From assembly GCA_041392845.1 (NCBI GenBank), contig JAWKLG010000013.1, positions 62,001-126,000 on the forward strand: DNA of 64,000 nucleotides. The letters are read 5' to 3'. This document shows positions 18,094 through 27,848 of the stretch, one piece after another (within the stretch, counting starts at the first letter, position 1; the number at the start of each line of letters is the position of its first letter). This stretch comes from JAGQWW01 sp041392845 (lineage in GTDB: Bacteria > Bacteroidota > Bacteroidia > Chitinophagales > Saprospiraceae). The notes below the pieces were generated by a model. The model made no database searches. It was not told the DNA's origin and saw nothing but the letters and a program-made list of their open reading frames with translations. A program made the position numbers and the translations under genes.

Positions 18094-18621
18094 ATGGATC
18101 GATCATATTTACCTGTATACCAACAACTTTCTACTGAATTAACAGGTAGCACTGCTGCACAACGATTAGAATGGGCTAAATTTATTATCAACCAAAAAGT
18201 TCCACTGGAGGGTTTATTTCCTTTGATGCAAAATGGAGAAAAGTCTTTTCAATATTTCCTTTATTTAATGAGTGATATTGTATGGAATGACCCTGACTAC
18301 TTATTGAAAAGTCTGCCTGCTTTGGTTTCTTATTTTAAAAAAGAACTCAATAAACCTTTACCTCCCAATTTTGCTACTTACTGGTTAAAATGTGGAATTC
18401 CGGAAGAGATGGAAGGCATAGCTGTAGATAATTTATTCAGATTTTTAGTGTCTGGCGAGGTGACCAGTCAAAGAAAACTGCATGCTGCAGAAGTTCTAAC
18501 TCGAATTCAAAAAAAATACCCTGATTTAAAAACAGAACTCGAACTTATTTTAAACGATTTACTACAAGGTGGATCACCTTCCTTTCAAAAAAAAATCCGA
18601 AGTCTCCTCTGCTCTATCTGA
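18094..18621 (+). CDS. Small alpha-helical (HEAT-like) protein, function unknown
   Basis: 175 residues, no signal peptide, almost entirely predicted helix in pairs (RLEWAKFIINQKVPLEGLFPLMQ, SFQYFLYLMSDIVWNDPDYLLKSLPALVSYFKKEL, KLHAAEVLTRIQKKYPDLKTELELILNDLL). The pattern resembles short HEAT-like proteins found in other Bacteroidota, but no catalytic motif is visible. It begins 3 bases after the hydrolase stop and is almost certainly co-transcribed with it. Confidence 0.7.
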   Translation: MDRSYLPVYQQLSTELTGSTAAQRLEWAKFIINQKVPLEGLFPLMQNGEKSFQYFLYLMSDIVWNDPDYLLKSLPALVSYFKKELNKPLPPNFATYWLKCGIPEEMEGIAVDNLFRFLVSGEVTSQRKLHAAEVLTRIQKKYPDLKTELELILNDLLQGGSPSFQKKIRSLLCSI

Positions 18622-18684
18622 TGTTTGCCAAGTAGATCAATTAAAATCACCCCTCAGGATGACTAACAAGCTTTTTTCTGACCC

Positions 18685-18692
18685 TAGCTTTG
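18685..18692 (+). promoter_or_regulatory. Putative -7 promoter box for the T9SS protein at 18721
   Basis: TAGCTTTG matches TAnnTTTG and lies 29 bases upstream of the ATG, which would give a leader of about 20 bases. No clear TTG is seen at the expected upstream spacing. Confidence 0.45.
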
Positions 18693-18720
18693 TGGCATTC
18701 CAAAACCAAAAAGTTTTATC

Positions 18721-20511
18721 ATGAAAAAAAGGAATCCATTTTATTTTATCATTTCTACCATTTTCATATTCCTGTTATCAAGCAATCAAATATCTGCAAC
18801 CAATGTTACCTGGGTCGGAGGCATTGGAGACTGGTTCAATTCCAGCAACTGGGATACCGGCAACGTACCTGGATTTGGAGATGCTGTTTTCATCAACTCA
18901 GGAAATGTTTTTATCAACTATTCAGAAGAAGGACAAGCATTGAGAGTTGAAATTGCCAGTGGTGCATCTCTTGAAATAGAGGGTAAAGCAGGTTTGGTGA
19001 TTGAGATGAACGGCACTTTACCTGGTATTATAAATGAAGGATATCTAGGGAATAAAGGATATATTATTGTTTCAAACCCTGTAAACCAAACCAATCTTGC
19101 CGTTAGGAATTCAGGCATTTTTAACAATTCAGGAAGTGTTCAGATATTTGATGTTTCCCAAGGTTTGAGTAATAATACCGGCGGTGATTTTAATAATTCC
19201 GGTCATATAGAAATTTTTGACATTTCTGGATATGGAGCAAGTGCATTAAGCAATTGGGCAGATTTTTCAAATACTAAGTATGGGCATATAGAAATCCATG
19301 ATGTAGGTGGAACAGCAGGAACACTTTCAAATACGGGAGGTGGTTACTTCGGAAATGCAGGCAATATCGAATTATATGACCTATCCAACCCGACTACTGC
19401 AAGCTTAAGAGTAGTGAGTGGTTTATTTGAAAATTTAAATGGAGGAACTGTCGATATCAGCCAGGTAGATGGTCATGGCATTGAAATTTCAGCAAATGGA
19501 ACCTTTAGAAATCGAAGCACCATTTATATAACCGGACCAGGCCTCCATGGGATTCAGAATACTGGTTTTTTTGTCAACCATCAGGCAGGTTATATTTTAA
19601 ATTGGTATTCTGGTGCTGACGCGTTAATTAATTTTCCCGGAGGTGAATTCCGCAATTTTGGAGCCTTGTTTTTACATTATTCTTCAGGACGAACTTTAAC
19701 AAATCAAGGAATTTTCAATAATTACCCCAAAGGTTATTTTTTCCATGATGATCAAATTCTTTCCGGTACCGGGGCAAATCTTGTCAATCAAGGTCATTGG
19801 GAAAGTTATCATACCGGAACTCATATCATCAGTGGTCCTTTTACCAATAAAACTGTAATCGGAGACCAAAATGATGGTTTTGCAGGCGAAATCACCAACA
19901 ACCAGGGAATTCGAATCCATCCAATGAATGGATTGGTCGAAGTGGGAGAACCATACGCCAATCTTTTTGATATGGGAGCTTTAAACTTCATAACCATTCA
20001 AGGATTTACAGATGCCCCATCTTCAAGTACCTCAGTTGGAACCTATAATACAAGTACCAATACTTTTACGCCTAACAGCAATGCATTGGGATTGACTGAG
20101 ATTTATGTAAGTGTAAAGGTGAATACAGGTGGAAATGGTAGAAAGTATAGAATTGAGATTCCGGGTGGAGTGCAGCCTGCACCTTTGCCAAGAATAACAA
20201 TAGGCAATCCAGGAGATTTGACTATTGAAGAAAAAATCCAATTGTCAAACCACATGGAATCACAAACCAGGATTTACCCAAATCCCAACAATGGGGATTT
20301 CAACGTAGAATTATCACAAGAAATAAATCAGGTTTCAAGTCTTCAGGTTTTGAATGTTTTAGGTCAAATCGTTTACCAAATCAATCCTGAAATGGAGACT
20401 CTTCCTAATCATATAAATTTACCCAATCATTTACAATCCGGAACTTATCTTTTAAAGATTAGGCAGAAGGATGGGATAGAAATCGTTAAAAAGATTCAGG
20501 TTTTGAGGTAA
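18721..20511 (+). CDS. T9SS-exported surface protein, beta-helix type
   Basis: 596 residues with a signal peptide (MKKRNPFYFIISTIFIFLLSS) followed at once by the NVTWVGGIGDWFNSSNWD motif that opens many Bacteroidota cell-surface proteins. Residues about 55-390 are short Gly/Asn-rich turns (repeats such as NNSG, NTGG, ENLNGGTV, NRSTIYI) typical of a right-handed beta-helix. The C-terminus (RIYPNPNNGDFNVELSQ to IVKKIQVLR) is a T9SS sorting domain. Probably an adhesin or matrix component; no enzymatic residues recognised. Confidence 0.85.
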   Translation: MKKRNPFYFIISTIFIFLLSSNQISATNVTWVGGIGDWFNSSNWDTGNVPGFGDAVFINSGNVFINYSEEGQALRVEIASGASLEIEGKAGLVIEMNGTLPGIINEGYLGNKGYIIVSNPVNQTNLAVRNSGIFNNSGSVQIFDVSQGLSNNTGGDFNNSGHIEIFDISGYGASALSNWADFSNTKYGHIEIHDVGGTAGTLSNTGGGYFGNAGNIELYDLSNPTTASLRVVSGLFENLNGGTVDISQVDGHGIEISANGTFRNRSTIYITGPGLHGIQNTGFFVNHQAGYILNWYSGADALINFPGGEFRNFGALFLHYSSGRTLTNQGIFNNYPKGYFFHDDQILSGTGANLVNQGHWESYHTGTHIISGPFTNKTVIGDQNDGFAGEITNNQGIRIHPMNGLVEVGEPYANLFDMGALNFITIQGFTDAPSSSTSVGTYNTSTNTFTPNSNALGLTEIYVSVKVNTGGNGRKYRIEIPGGVQPAPLPRITIGNPGDLTIEEKIQLSNHMESQTRIYPNPNNGDFNVELSQEINQVSSLQVLNVLGQIVYQINPEMETLPNHINLPNHLQSGTYLLKIRQKDGIEIVKKIQVLR

Positions 20512-20577
20512 TTGAGAAGTGTTATTTTAAATATAGCGACTCTTATTAATTAATAGGAATTACATTGGTCTTTGGTT

Positions 20578-20814
20578 AATGTCATTAAGTTAAGAAAGAA
20601 AAGGCAACCGTCTAAGGCGGGTCTCTCGGAGAGGACCCGCCGATGCCAGCAGAGTCATTGTTTTCAAAAATGTAATTGCCTGATATTCAAATTATTTTGT
20701 ATTTTAATTCCTAATATTTTTGGTTCACGCAACGGCCGCGAAGGTTAAGCGCAACGGCCGCAACTCAATGATTTGATTGTATTTCACCTTTCATTCCCTT
20801 AACTTAATGACATT
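20578..20814. mobile_element. MITE-like element, copy 3 (best-preserved ends)
   Basis: 237 bp with perfect 17-bp terminal inverted repeats (AATGTCATTAAGTTAAG and its complement at 20798-20814, allowing for one base of drift). The 10-bp GGTCTTTGGT occurs one base outside each end (20567-20576 and 20816-20825), a possible target duplication. A second piece of the element's GC hairpin (GGTCTCTCGGAGAGGCCCCGCC-like) lies at 20827-20848. The remainder of the 20512-20962 gap has only a weak hairpin at 20870-20893. Confidence 0.85.
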
Positions 20815-20962
20815 GGGTCTTTGGTAGGTCTCTCGGAGAGGCCCCGCCAATACAAACTAATTTATTTCATGTCAGGATTTTTTAAATCCGACAGTTCATC
20901 TAAACATTTGGCTTGAAATCCCCTTTTTAATAATAGACTTTTTTCAACCCAAATTTTATCAG

Positions 20963-21442
20963 ATGAACTCAATTACTGTAAGATGTCAGGTTCAGTTGGA
21001 ACCTGAAACTGCCTTTTCTCTTTTTTTAAAAGACTTTTCAAAATGGTGGCCGAAGGAATATACCTGGTCACAAAAACATTTGGAGGAAATAATGATTGAA
21101 CCCAAGGTGGGTGGTCATTGTATCGAAAAAGGTCCGGGTGGATTTAGAAGTGATTGGGGAACGGTTACAGATTTGGTAGTACCTGATAAAATAAGTTTTC
21201 TTTGGCAAATCAGCCCCCAAAGGGAACCTGTGCCCAATCCTGCTAAAGCGAGCCAGGTGCACATTACTTTCCTTTCAAACAAAAAGAATGGAACAACAGT
21301 GAGTTTGGTTCATTCAGATTTTAAAAACCATGGTGAAGGTTACAATGAATATTTGGAAAATATGAACTCTAAATATGGATGGCCATTCATTTTGAGCAAT
21401 TTTGAATCCTATTGCAATTCAAATGGAATTTCTCAATTGTAG
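20963..21442 (+). CDS. SRPBCC-fold protein (AHSA1/START-like)
   Basis: 159 residues matching the AHSA1 branch of the START/Bet v1-like fold: an initial VRCQVQLEPETAFSLFL strand-helix, FSKWWPKEYTWS, the GGHCIEKGPGG(F)RSDWGTVTDLVVPDKISFLWQI core, and a long C-terminal helix beginning near GWPFILSNFESY. Members bind hydrophobic ligands; the role here is unknown. First of a closely spaced same-strand run. Confidence 0.85.
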   Translation: MNSITVRCQVQLEPETAFSLFLKDFSKWWPKEYTWSQKHLEEIMIEPKVGGHCIEKGPGGFRSDWGTVTDLVVPDKISFLWQISPQREPVPNPAKASQVHITFLSNKKNGTTVSLVHSDFKNHGEGYNEYLENMNSKYGWPFILSNFESYCNSNGISQL

Positions 21443-21510
21443 AAACTATTCTACATCCTACAACAACTATTCTTATTTTCAGATGGTTTTTAAACAAACA
21501 TCTGAAACCA

Positions 21511-22002
21511 ATGAAATCCTTCCGAAACAATGGCGCAGTGGGCGCTCTACTGGATGAATACGAAAAAGCTCTAACAGAGCTTTACCAAGTAATTCTTCCC
21601 ATTCATGATGATGAATTGACCATGATTGTGGATGCTGATACCAAAGATCCGGATTGCAAATCCATCCAAACCATTCTTGCACATGTCGTCCGATCCGGTT
21701 ATGCCTATGTGATTTATGTAAGAAATCATCTAGGCGAGAAAATTGAATTTAAGGAGAGGAAATATTTTGATACCGTCCAACCTTATATCGAAGCCTTGAA
21801 AAAAATGTTTGAGTACAATATTCGATTGTTTGAAGATTATCCAAATCTTGAATTGGAAACCCATGATCCTGATTTAAAAATCAAAACCAATTGGGGACAA
21901 TATTACGATGTGGAACAAATCTTCGAACATGCCATTGTACACATCCTTCGCCACAGAAGACAAATTGAAAGGTTTCTTCTGAAAATAAAAAATCCTAATT
22001 AA
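21511..22002 (+). CDS. DinB-like four-helix protein
   Basis: 163 residues from ATG 21511; the frame is open 33 codons upstream but that overlaps the SRPBCC gene. The pattern of helices with ILAHVVRSGYAYVIYVRNHLG and a C-terminal HAIVHILRHRRQIERFLL fits the DinB/YfiT metal-binding four-helix bundle, in which three His residues hold a divalent metal. His residues are visible in ILAHVV and HAIVHILRHRRQ. Often a thiol-dependent S-transferase; substrate unknown. A second DinB-like gene follows 17 bases later. Confidence 0.75.
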   Translation: MKSFRNNGAVGALLDEYEKALTELYQVILPIHDDELTMIVDADTKDPDCKSIQTILAHVVRSGYAYVIYVRNHLGEKIEFKERKYFDTVQPYIEALKKMFEYNIRLFEDYPNLELETHDPDLKIKTNWGQYYDVEQIFEHAIVHILRHRRQIERFLLKIKNPN

Positions 22003-22019
22003 CCTATAAATTTAACCTG

Positions 22020-22469
22020 ATGATCATCGATGCTCTAATTCCACTTTTTGAAAGAAATCTCAATCGCCTGGAAAACGAAATCAGCCAATACAAATCTGAA
22101 GCAAGCCTTTGGAAGATGGAAAAGGAAATTCCCAATTCTGCCGGCAACCTGGCATTACACCTTTGTGGAAATCTTCAACATTTTATTGGTGCCATACTGG
22201 GAAATACCGGATATGTAAGGCAGCGGGATGATGAATTTTCTTTAAAAGATGTACCTGGTGAAGAATTGATTCAACAAATTCAAACCACCAAAAAGGTAGT
22301 TTCGGAAACCCTAAAAAATCTGGATGAAACCGTTCTCGAAAACGATTACCCCATCGAAGTAATGGGCGGAAAACAATTTTCAACCATCTTTTTCCTCATT
22401 CACTTATCAGGTCATTTGGAATACCATCTTGGACAAGTAAATTACCACAGACGGTTATTGGATTTTTAA
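22020..22469 (+). CDS. DinB-like protein, DUF1572 type
   Basis: 149 residues. The segment NSAGNLALHLCGNLQHFIGAILGNTGYVRQRDDEF and the end HLSGHLEYHLGQVNYHRRLL are the recognisable DUF1572 signature, with His residues placed to bind a metal. A different branch from the gene at 21511, so not a recent duplicate. Role unknown beyond the family's likely thiol-linked transferase or metal-binding activity. Confidence 0.82.
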   Translation: MIIDALIPLFERNLNRLENEISQYKSEASLWKMEKEIPNSAGNLALHLCGNLQHFIGAILGNTGYVRQRDDEFSLKDVPGEELIQQIQTTKKVVSETLKNLDETVLENDYPIEVMGGKQFSTIFFLIHLSGHLEYHLGQVNYHRRLLDF

Positions 22470-22581
22470 AATCTGCCTTGGTTCGACCGGTTTTTTCTAG
22501 AATATTTCGAAGAATTTGGCTTGCTTCCTGGTTTTCATTCTATATTCCCATCCGAATATAAATCCTGAAACAAAGAGAAGC

Positions 22582-23163
22582 ATGACTAACTCATTACATT
22601 GCCCTAAATGCAAACGACCTGTGATGGAAGTTGACATTAAAAGGGATCAGGAAATCGCCTATTGTTACGGTTGCCATCATTATTTCTCCATCCATGAAAA
22701 TCCGGAAAGAAAACGGGAAGAAATTCTTTTGCCTTTGGGAGCCAACATGTTGCGCTACCGTGAGGATAGAAGTGAATTGGAGTTGAGTATCAAATGGAGG
22801 AACAACCTTGCGCTATCAAAACTGCTCAAAAAGGAATACCATGCACAGGCTCCCACCTTGTTTTTTGCGCTGGGTTTCTTGTTGAATACAACCACCATTA
22901 GGGCAACCAAGAAGTTTTTGGAGATAAAAACAACGCCATTGGACATTTTGCCTTATACCTATTACACCACGCAATGGATCAAACAATTTTATGTTTCTAT
23001 ATTCAGATTGGGGCCTTACAACAATTACAGCAATGGCCCGGGGTTGTTCATTGAATTCAAAAATGGTCGTGAAAAATTATTACTTTGGGATTTGAAGGAG
23101 GAGACCCTGTTGTTCATCGAACAAGAACTGGAAAGGGTCATGGGCATTGAGGACACACATTAA
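22582..23163 (+). CDS. Zinc-ribbon protein of unknown function
   Basis: 193 residues from ATG 22582; the frame opens earlier at 22516 but that part looks non-coding. The N-terminus carries two Cys pairs, CPKCKRPV and CYGCHHYF, about 24 residues apart, forming a likely zinc ribbon. The rest has a hydrophobic hairpin (TLFFALGFLLNTTTIRA) and the C-terminal part (FIEFKNGREKLLLWDLKEE) looks like a beta-rich PH-like domain. No family recognised. Confidence 0.65.
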   Translation: MTNSLHCPKCKRPVMEVDIKRDQEIAYCYGCHHYFSIHENPERKREEILLPLGANMLRYREDRSELELSIKWRNNLALSKLLKKEYHAQAPTLFFALGFLLNTTTIRATKKFLEIKTTPLDILPYTYYTTQWIKQFYVSIFRLGPYNNYSNGPGLFIEFKNGREKLLLWDLKEETLLFIEQELERVMGIEDTH

Positions 23164-23187
23164 ATTTTCAACTACACCCAGACCCAA

Positions 23188-23700
23188 ATGGTATTAAAAT
23201 ATATTATCTGCGACGTTCCTGAGAACCATAAAAAGCATTTTTCAAAAGCTCAATCCAAATGGACTGCCCTGAAAAAACAGGATGGTCTGGTATGTCAGTT
23301 TGGTGGATGGGATCTATCGAACCCAAACCTTGCACATATATTCGGTTTTTGGAAAAATCGTGCAGCTCTGGACCATTTTATGGAAGAAGGTCATGACTTG
23401 ATTTTCAAGGCAACTAATCAATCTGCTTATTATTCCCGAATTCAAACATCCGTTTTAAAGGTCCTCAACCCCGATTTGACTTTCCACCTCAATGATGAAT
23501 TGGAAACTTTAAACGTTTGTTACAGCCCTGAGGTACCTGACGACGGACTGCCCCACCCCACCTGCAAAATCCAGATGCCGCCCAATTTCCATTGTATGGA
23601 ATTGTCTTTTCCGGTTGACTTTCTTTTAAAGTTCAAGGCAGATTTTGAATTGGACGATGAGAGAGATGTAGGGCTGGTGGAGGAATGGTGGAGGGAGTGA
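23188..23700 (+). CDS. DUF4937 (YdbC-like) protein
   Basis: 170 residues. The first ~95 match the DUF4937 pattern: MVLKYIICDVPENHKKHFSKAQSKW, GLVCQFGGWD, FGFWKNRAALDHFMEEGHDLI. This is a small ferredoxin-like barrel, often annotated YdbC. Function unknown. A run of 8-bp repeats begins directly at its stop codon. Confidence 0.72.
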   Translation: MVLKYIICDVPENHKKHFSKAQSKWTALKKQDGLVCQFGGWDLSNPNLAHIFGFWKNRAALDHFMEEGHDLIFKATNQSAYYSRIQTSVLKVLNPDLTFHLNDELETLNVCYSPEVPDDGLPHPTCKIQMPPNFHCMELSFPVDFLLKFKADFELDDERDVGLVEEWWRE

Positions 23701-23765
23701 AGGGTTGAAGGATTGAAGGATTGAAGGATTGAGGGGTTGAAGGATTGAGGGGTTGAGGGGTTGAA
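23698..23765. repeat. Degenerate 8-bp tandem repeat (RGGRTTGA)
   Basis: About eight consecutive octamers (AGGATTGA, GGGGTTGA, AGGGTTGA) starting at the stop codon of the DUF4937 gene. The inverse unit occurs at 29383-29438. Confidence 0.85.
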
Positions 23766-23865
23766 TACTTTTTTTGGAACTTGAAGGGTGGAATTTTTAC
23801 CGATAGCAGCATACTATTGGATTATTTTTTGCAAAATCATTATCTTGTACCAAAATATTTAGAGC

Positions 23866-24417
23866 ATGAAACCATTCTTAAAACAGGGAATCACCATTTT
23901 TCTTTTTTCCGGTTTGTTTTTCGCCACCTTCATGGCCCTCATGGATTATTTTCAAGGTTACGAATTTGGTGCCTGGAAATTTTTCTTTTCGGCATTATTC
24001 TTTGGAGGTATTCAAGCTGGATGGAGACTATATTATATGTACCAAAACTTCAAGAAATTCAATATTGAAGTTCCCAACCAAATAGATTTTAAAAAGATTC
24101 AAAAGGAAGAAATTACAACCAATACCCGTCCGGAAGAATTAAGGTCTCTGATAGACAAAAACTATGTGAATCTTAACATAGCGAAATTTCAGTTTGAAGA
24201 GAACAGGGTAATACTTAGAACGAAAGGTGATGGTGTATCACCAAGTGAAACGATTACCATAGATATTTTGCCATTAGAAGATGAAAAGTACACCTACACT
24301 ATTGAAAGCAAGTCAAATTATAAGTTACCCATACATGATTATGGGAAAAATTATGTTCAGGTTAAATATTTAATCAGAATGCTTCAAAAACCGGAATCTA
24401 AATTGAAAGTTGCTTGA
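23866..24417 (+). CDS. Small membrane protein of unknown function
   Basis: 183 residues with two membrane segments near the N-terminus (ITIFLFSGLFFATFMALM and FFFSALFFGGIQAGW) followed by a soluble C-terminal domain of about 120 residues with a beta-strand pattern (RVILRTKGDGVSPSETITIDILP). No family recognised. Its stop overlaps the start of the downstream methyltransferase by four bases, implying translational coupling. Confidence 0.7.
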   Translation: MKPFLKQGITIFLFSGLFFATFMALMDYFQGYEFGAWKFFFSALFFGGIQAGWRLYYMYQNFKKFNIEVPNQIDFKKIQKEEITTNTRPEELRSLIDKNYVNLNIAKFQFEENRVILRTKGDGVSPSETITIDILPLEDEKYTYTIESKSNYKLPIHDYGKNYVQVKYLIRMLQKPESKLKVA

Positions 24418-25052
24418 GTCAGGAAGAAGCGGTGAAATCGGTTTTTGATACCCATGCCTTGTTGTACCAGGAAAAGTACATGGATGTAAAAGCTTATTCA
24501 GAAGCGCTTTCCTTGTTTGCAGAAAATCTACCCTCTCCAAATCCGAAAATAATAGACCTTGCATGTGGTCCAGCCAACCTTTCTTTCTTTTTTAAAAAAT
24601 TGGTTCCAAAAGCACAGATTCATGGCTGTGATTTTGCACCAGGCATGATCAAACTTGCAAAGACCAATGTGCCAGATGGAAATTTCGAGATTGCTGATGC
24701 CTTTCAATTTTTAGAGAAACACTCAAAAGTCGATGGAATTATTGCTGGCTTTCTCATTCCCTATTTCTCACCGACAAAAACAAAGTCTTTTCTTTCCGTT
24801 GTTAAATCTTCCTTGGATGAAAACGGAGTTCTTTACTTAAGTGCAATGGAAGGAGCGATTGAAAAATCCGGAACTGAAACTCCAAGCAGTGACAAAGGAA
24901 AAGCTATCCAAACCTATTATTACCCAAAAGAATTTCTAAGGCTATTGTTGGAAGAAGCTGGCTTTTCCATTCTGTATGAAAAGGTACAGCCATTTGAAAA
25001 AGAGCCAGAAAGAAAAATCACAGATCTGATTTTTGTAGCCCAAAATAAATAA
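24414..25052 (+). CDS. Class I SAM-dependent methyltransferase
   Basis: 212 residues with the SAM-binding motif IIDLACGPANLSFFF near residue 45, the acidic end of strand two (IHGCDFAPGM near 71) and the DGIIAGFLIPYF strand four. No substrate-specific motif is visible, so only the class is assigned. The start is a TTG sharing TTGA with the preceding stop; the first ATG is 23 codons in, but that would delete conserved-looking sequence. Confidence 0.82.
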   Translation: MSQEEAVKSVFDTHALLYQEKYMDVKAYSEALSLFAENLPSPNPKIIDLACGPANLSFFFKKLVPKAQIHGCDFAPGMIKLAKTNVPDGNFEIADAFQFLEKHSKVDGIIAGFLIPYFSPTKTKSFLSVVKSSLDENGVLYLSAMEGAIEKSGTETPSSDKGKAIQTYYYPKEFLRLLLEEAGFSILYEKVQPFEKEPERKITDLIFVAQNK

Positions 25053-25214
25053 TTCACTTTTTTTTCTAGTCTGGGAACTAATCTTTTTAAAATCGACTTT
25101 AGAGACATGTATTTTAAAAGAAAAGGGTATAAAAAAGAAAAAGTGAAAAATTTACATCAAGAAAACCGCCAACTGTCCATTTTGAAGCCGGTCCATAGGA
25201 CATCTTCTCGCGGC

Positions 25215-25427
25215 AATGTCATTAAGTTAGGAAAGAAAAGATAACCGTCTAAGGCGGGTCTCTCGGAGGGGATCCGCCGACTCCAGCAGAGTCATTTTTT
25301 TAAAGTGTAATTGCCTGATATTCAAATTATTTTGTATTTAAATTCCTAATATTTTTGGTTTACGCAATGGCCGCAACTCAATGATTGGAATGTATTTCAC
25401 CTTTCATGCTCTAAACTTAATGATATT
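25215..25427. mobile_element. MITE-like element, copy 4 (decayed)
   Basis: About 213 bp, the most diverged copy: left end AATGTCATTAAGTTAGG, right end AAACTTAATGATATT. It retains the GC-rich hairpin but lacks one CGCAACGGCCGC block. It lies next to a decayed gene zone. Between the methyltransferase stop and this element no gene is seen. Confidence 0.78.
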
Positions 25428-25619
25428 GTCCCTCGCAGAGACCGGACTTATTACGGTTCGTTCTTATGATTTCGGATGAACCACCTGTTGAATACAGGCT
25501 GCTCAAACCGCCGGTTTTAAGCTCAAAGAAAGGATGGGTCTATTGACCAACCAGGCAAAGCTGCATGAGTGGGGATACCGTGCTGGTAATCACCAACGCT
25601 CAACTGCTTTTCCCCGGAG

Positions 25620-26340
25620 CTTGGTTTCCTTTCTATTTTAAACTTGTGAGTATAAACTTATAATTCTCTTCAAGAAAAATTTGGTAGGTCCCAACTGCAA
25701 GGGTTTTGTGCAAAAAAAATAAATTGTTCAAAATCCTCGAGCCGGGAATCCACTGGTTCCATAACTGGGAATCAGAAATACAATTGGTCGAATTGCCAAC
25801 TACTTTGCGTTCTGTACAAATTATGGGACAAAAAGTATTGACAAGTGACCAAATCAGCTTGAGATTTTCAGGTACCATCCTCTACAGTTGGTGATCCCGA
25901 AGCAATGGTTCAACATTTTAATGTTTTAAAAAAGGGAATTTGCCGATGTACGAAATGGATGCCCACTTGTCGAACCTTTGCTCAAGTAGGTTTTCGTGAG
26001 GCTATCTCGAAACTTACCGGTGAAGATTTGAACGAAAGGAAGCTAGAGTCTCTAAATAACATTCTCCTTCATTGAAAGCACTGGAACCGTTTGGGGTTCA
26101 TTTGGAAAAACAAATGGTGAACACCATCCAACTTTCAAAAATATTCAAAACATGTTTGCCTTTTAAAATTGGAGGCGAAAATCAAGGCAACAACTGAATT
26201 GGAAAATGCCGTGCCCGGGTTGCTACCGTACGTGCTTTGAAAAATGCAGCCAATATGATGGAAGAAAATGTTGAGATAAAACGCACAGTACCTTGAAACA
26301 TTGGTAACGCCAAAAGGGCAATCATACTTTCGTTTTAGGG
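25620..26340 (+). pseudogene. Slipin/stomatin (SPFH band 7) remnant
   Basis: Translating the three forward frames in turn recovers a SPFH protein: ILEPGIHWFHNWESEIQLVE with LPTTLRSVQIMGQKVLTSDQ (25720-25870), then EAISKLTGEDLNERK, LEPFGVHLEKQMVNTIQLSK, and ATVRALKNAANMMEENVEI near 26225-26280. At least five frame changes separate the pieces, so no intact product is possible as written. Slipins are membrane-associated oligomeric scaffold proteins, normally next to a NfeD partner, which is absent. Either a true pseudogene or a region of poor consensus. The short stretch at 25430-25620 has an unassigned coding-like fragment. Confidence 0.72.
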
Positions 26341-26441
26341 AAGTAAAGAACTAAAAATAATTTACGTGTCGTTTGGCAAAGGTGCTTCTGAAAGGAGCAT
26401 CCTTTGTTTTTTAGAAAAATCTGAGCTAATTTTCTTCCTTT

Positions 26442-27721
26442 TTAATGGAGCATAAAAATACCTGCGCCCAATTCTCCATTTAGATATTTTGCCAATACAA
26501 AATAGGTTCCTACTCGATTTAAATTAGAAGTTTCTATTACCGATGTATTTTTGGGCAGTTTGGACAATGGTACCTCCTTGATCATAAACTTCATATGATT
26601 TAATTCTATTTCGTTGCCATTTAACGAAAAATAGGATTGCTGTCGAACAAGGATTAGGAAAAAGTTTAACCTCCCTATTGGACCTCGATTGTTGATTCCA
26701 ACGAACCTTTTCATGGGACCATCTTTATTTATATATCTGAGTCAAATGGTCCAGATAAAGATCTAAACTTTTCATTATCCTTTCAAGATATAGTTTGGAG
26801 GTGGAAATTGGATAATAGTTAAATTCATACTTTAATTCTTGCAGCTTGGTAACTTCCTACATTTTTATAATGGAAAAAATGTAATGAATCAAGGAAAAAT
26901 GCACCAAATGTGTTATCGATAAATAATCAGTTTCGTTTCCTGATTGTACTTCCCTAATCCATTACTTTAGGTTATTCTATATTCTATTACACTATCTGGT
27001 TCAAACCACTCAAATACATCAAGGTCAATAAGTACCCATTCCGTCATAATGCCAGGTAGTATCAATATTGCCATTTTGAATCGTAATGGTAAGCATCGTG
27101 AAAAACCATATTGGAATCTGTCGCTTTTAAGTCGCCATTCCGTGGTAGACAATTTTTTATTATTACTGTCATAATTAACTTTAAATCTTTACGGGTTTTC
27201 ATCAGATTCAATGACAAGGTATCCGCCATATCACTTGATTTTCAAAACTATTATTCGAATTATAACTGATTTGATTTCTTACAACAACTTCCGCCATTCG
27301 GTTTAGCGAACTCCTCATATAAAACTAGTTGATTGTTGTTAATATAAGAATGCTCTTTCAATTTAGTATCTTCCCAATCAGCGTTCATATAGTTTGTGTC
27401 ATTCTTTCACCAATAGTCCATTTTTATAAATATTGGAGACTATTTCAATCGGTTCCCATATTGAGTTGTTATTAAAAATCTCAAAGTAATCTTTGTCGTA
27501 TCCTGAAAGTATTCGAAGAAAATTTCTTCAGAAGCGAAGATGGGCGTTCCATTATAAGGCTATCATTTTCATCATAGATCCACTTGAATTCTCTTGGATT
27601 TGTAACACTACCATCCGGAAGGTACACGTATTGGGAATGATGGAAACTATCATAAAAATTTAGGATAGGTCTGAGCCAGGACGAAATTGGAACTAAAAAA
27701 AATAAGGATAATAGTTTTCAT
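26442..27721 (-). pseudogene. Remnant of a T9SS-exported protein gene
   Basis: On the minus strand an ATG at 27721 begins MKTIILIFFSSNFVLAQTY, a signal peptide, but stops after about 23 residues. Two further frames carry short pieces, and the 3' end (26442-26714) gives SNLNRVGTYFVLAKYLNGE then GAGIFMLH, which fits the last strands of a T9SS sorting domain. Internal stops and frame changes prevent a full product. The Gln/Asn-rich pieces between, such as GVFxEWxxR-like WEPIE(I)V repeats, suggest MORN-type or similar surface repeats, but this is weak. Confidence 0.6.
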
Positions 27722-27848
27722 AAAGGATAATTTGACTCTAAAATTAAGTTTAACCATAAAACCTCCTAGTTTTCCGACTGAAAAACAGAATACAACATTC
27801 TGATTGCTCATTATTATTAATTTTGATTTTGAATACTAATTTCGCTTT

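Noticed and set aside
25620..26340. Programmed frameshift in the slipin gene
   Set aside because: At least five frame changes at unrelated sites; there is no single slippery site with a downstream structure.
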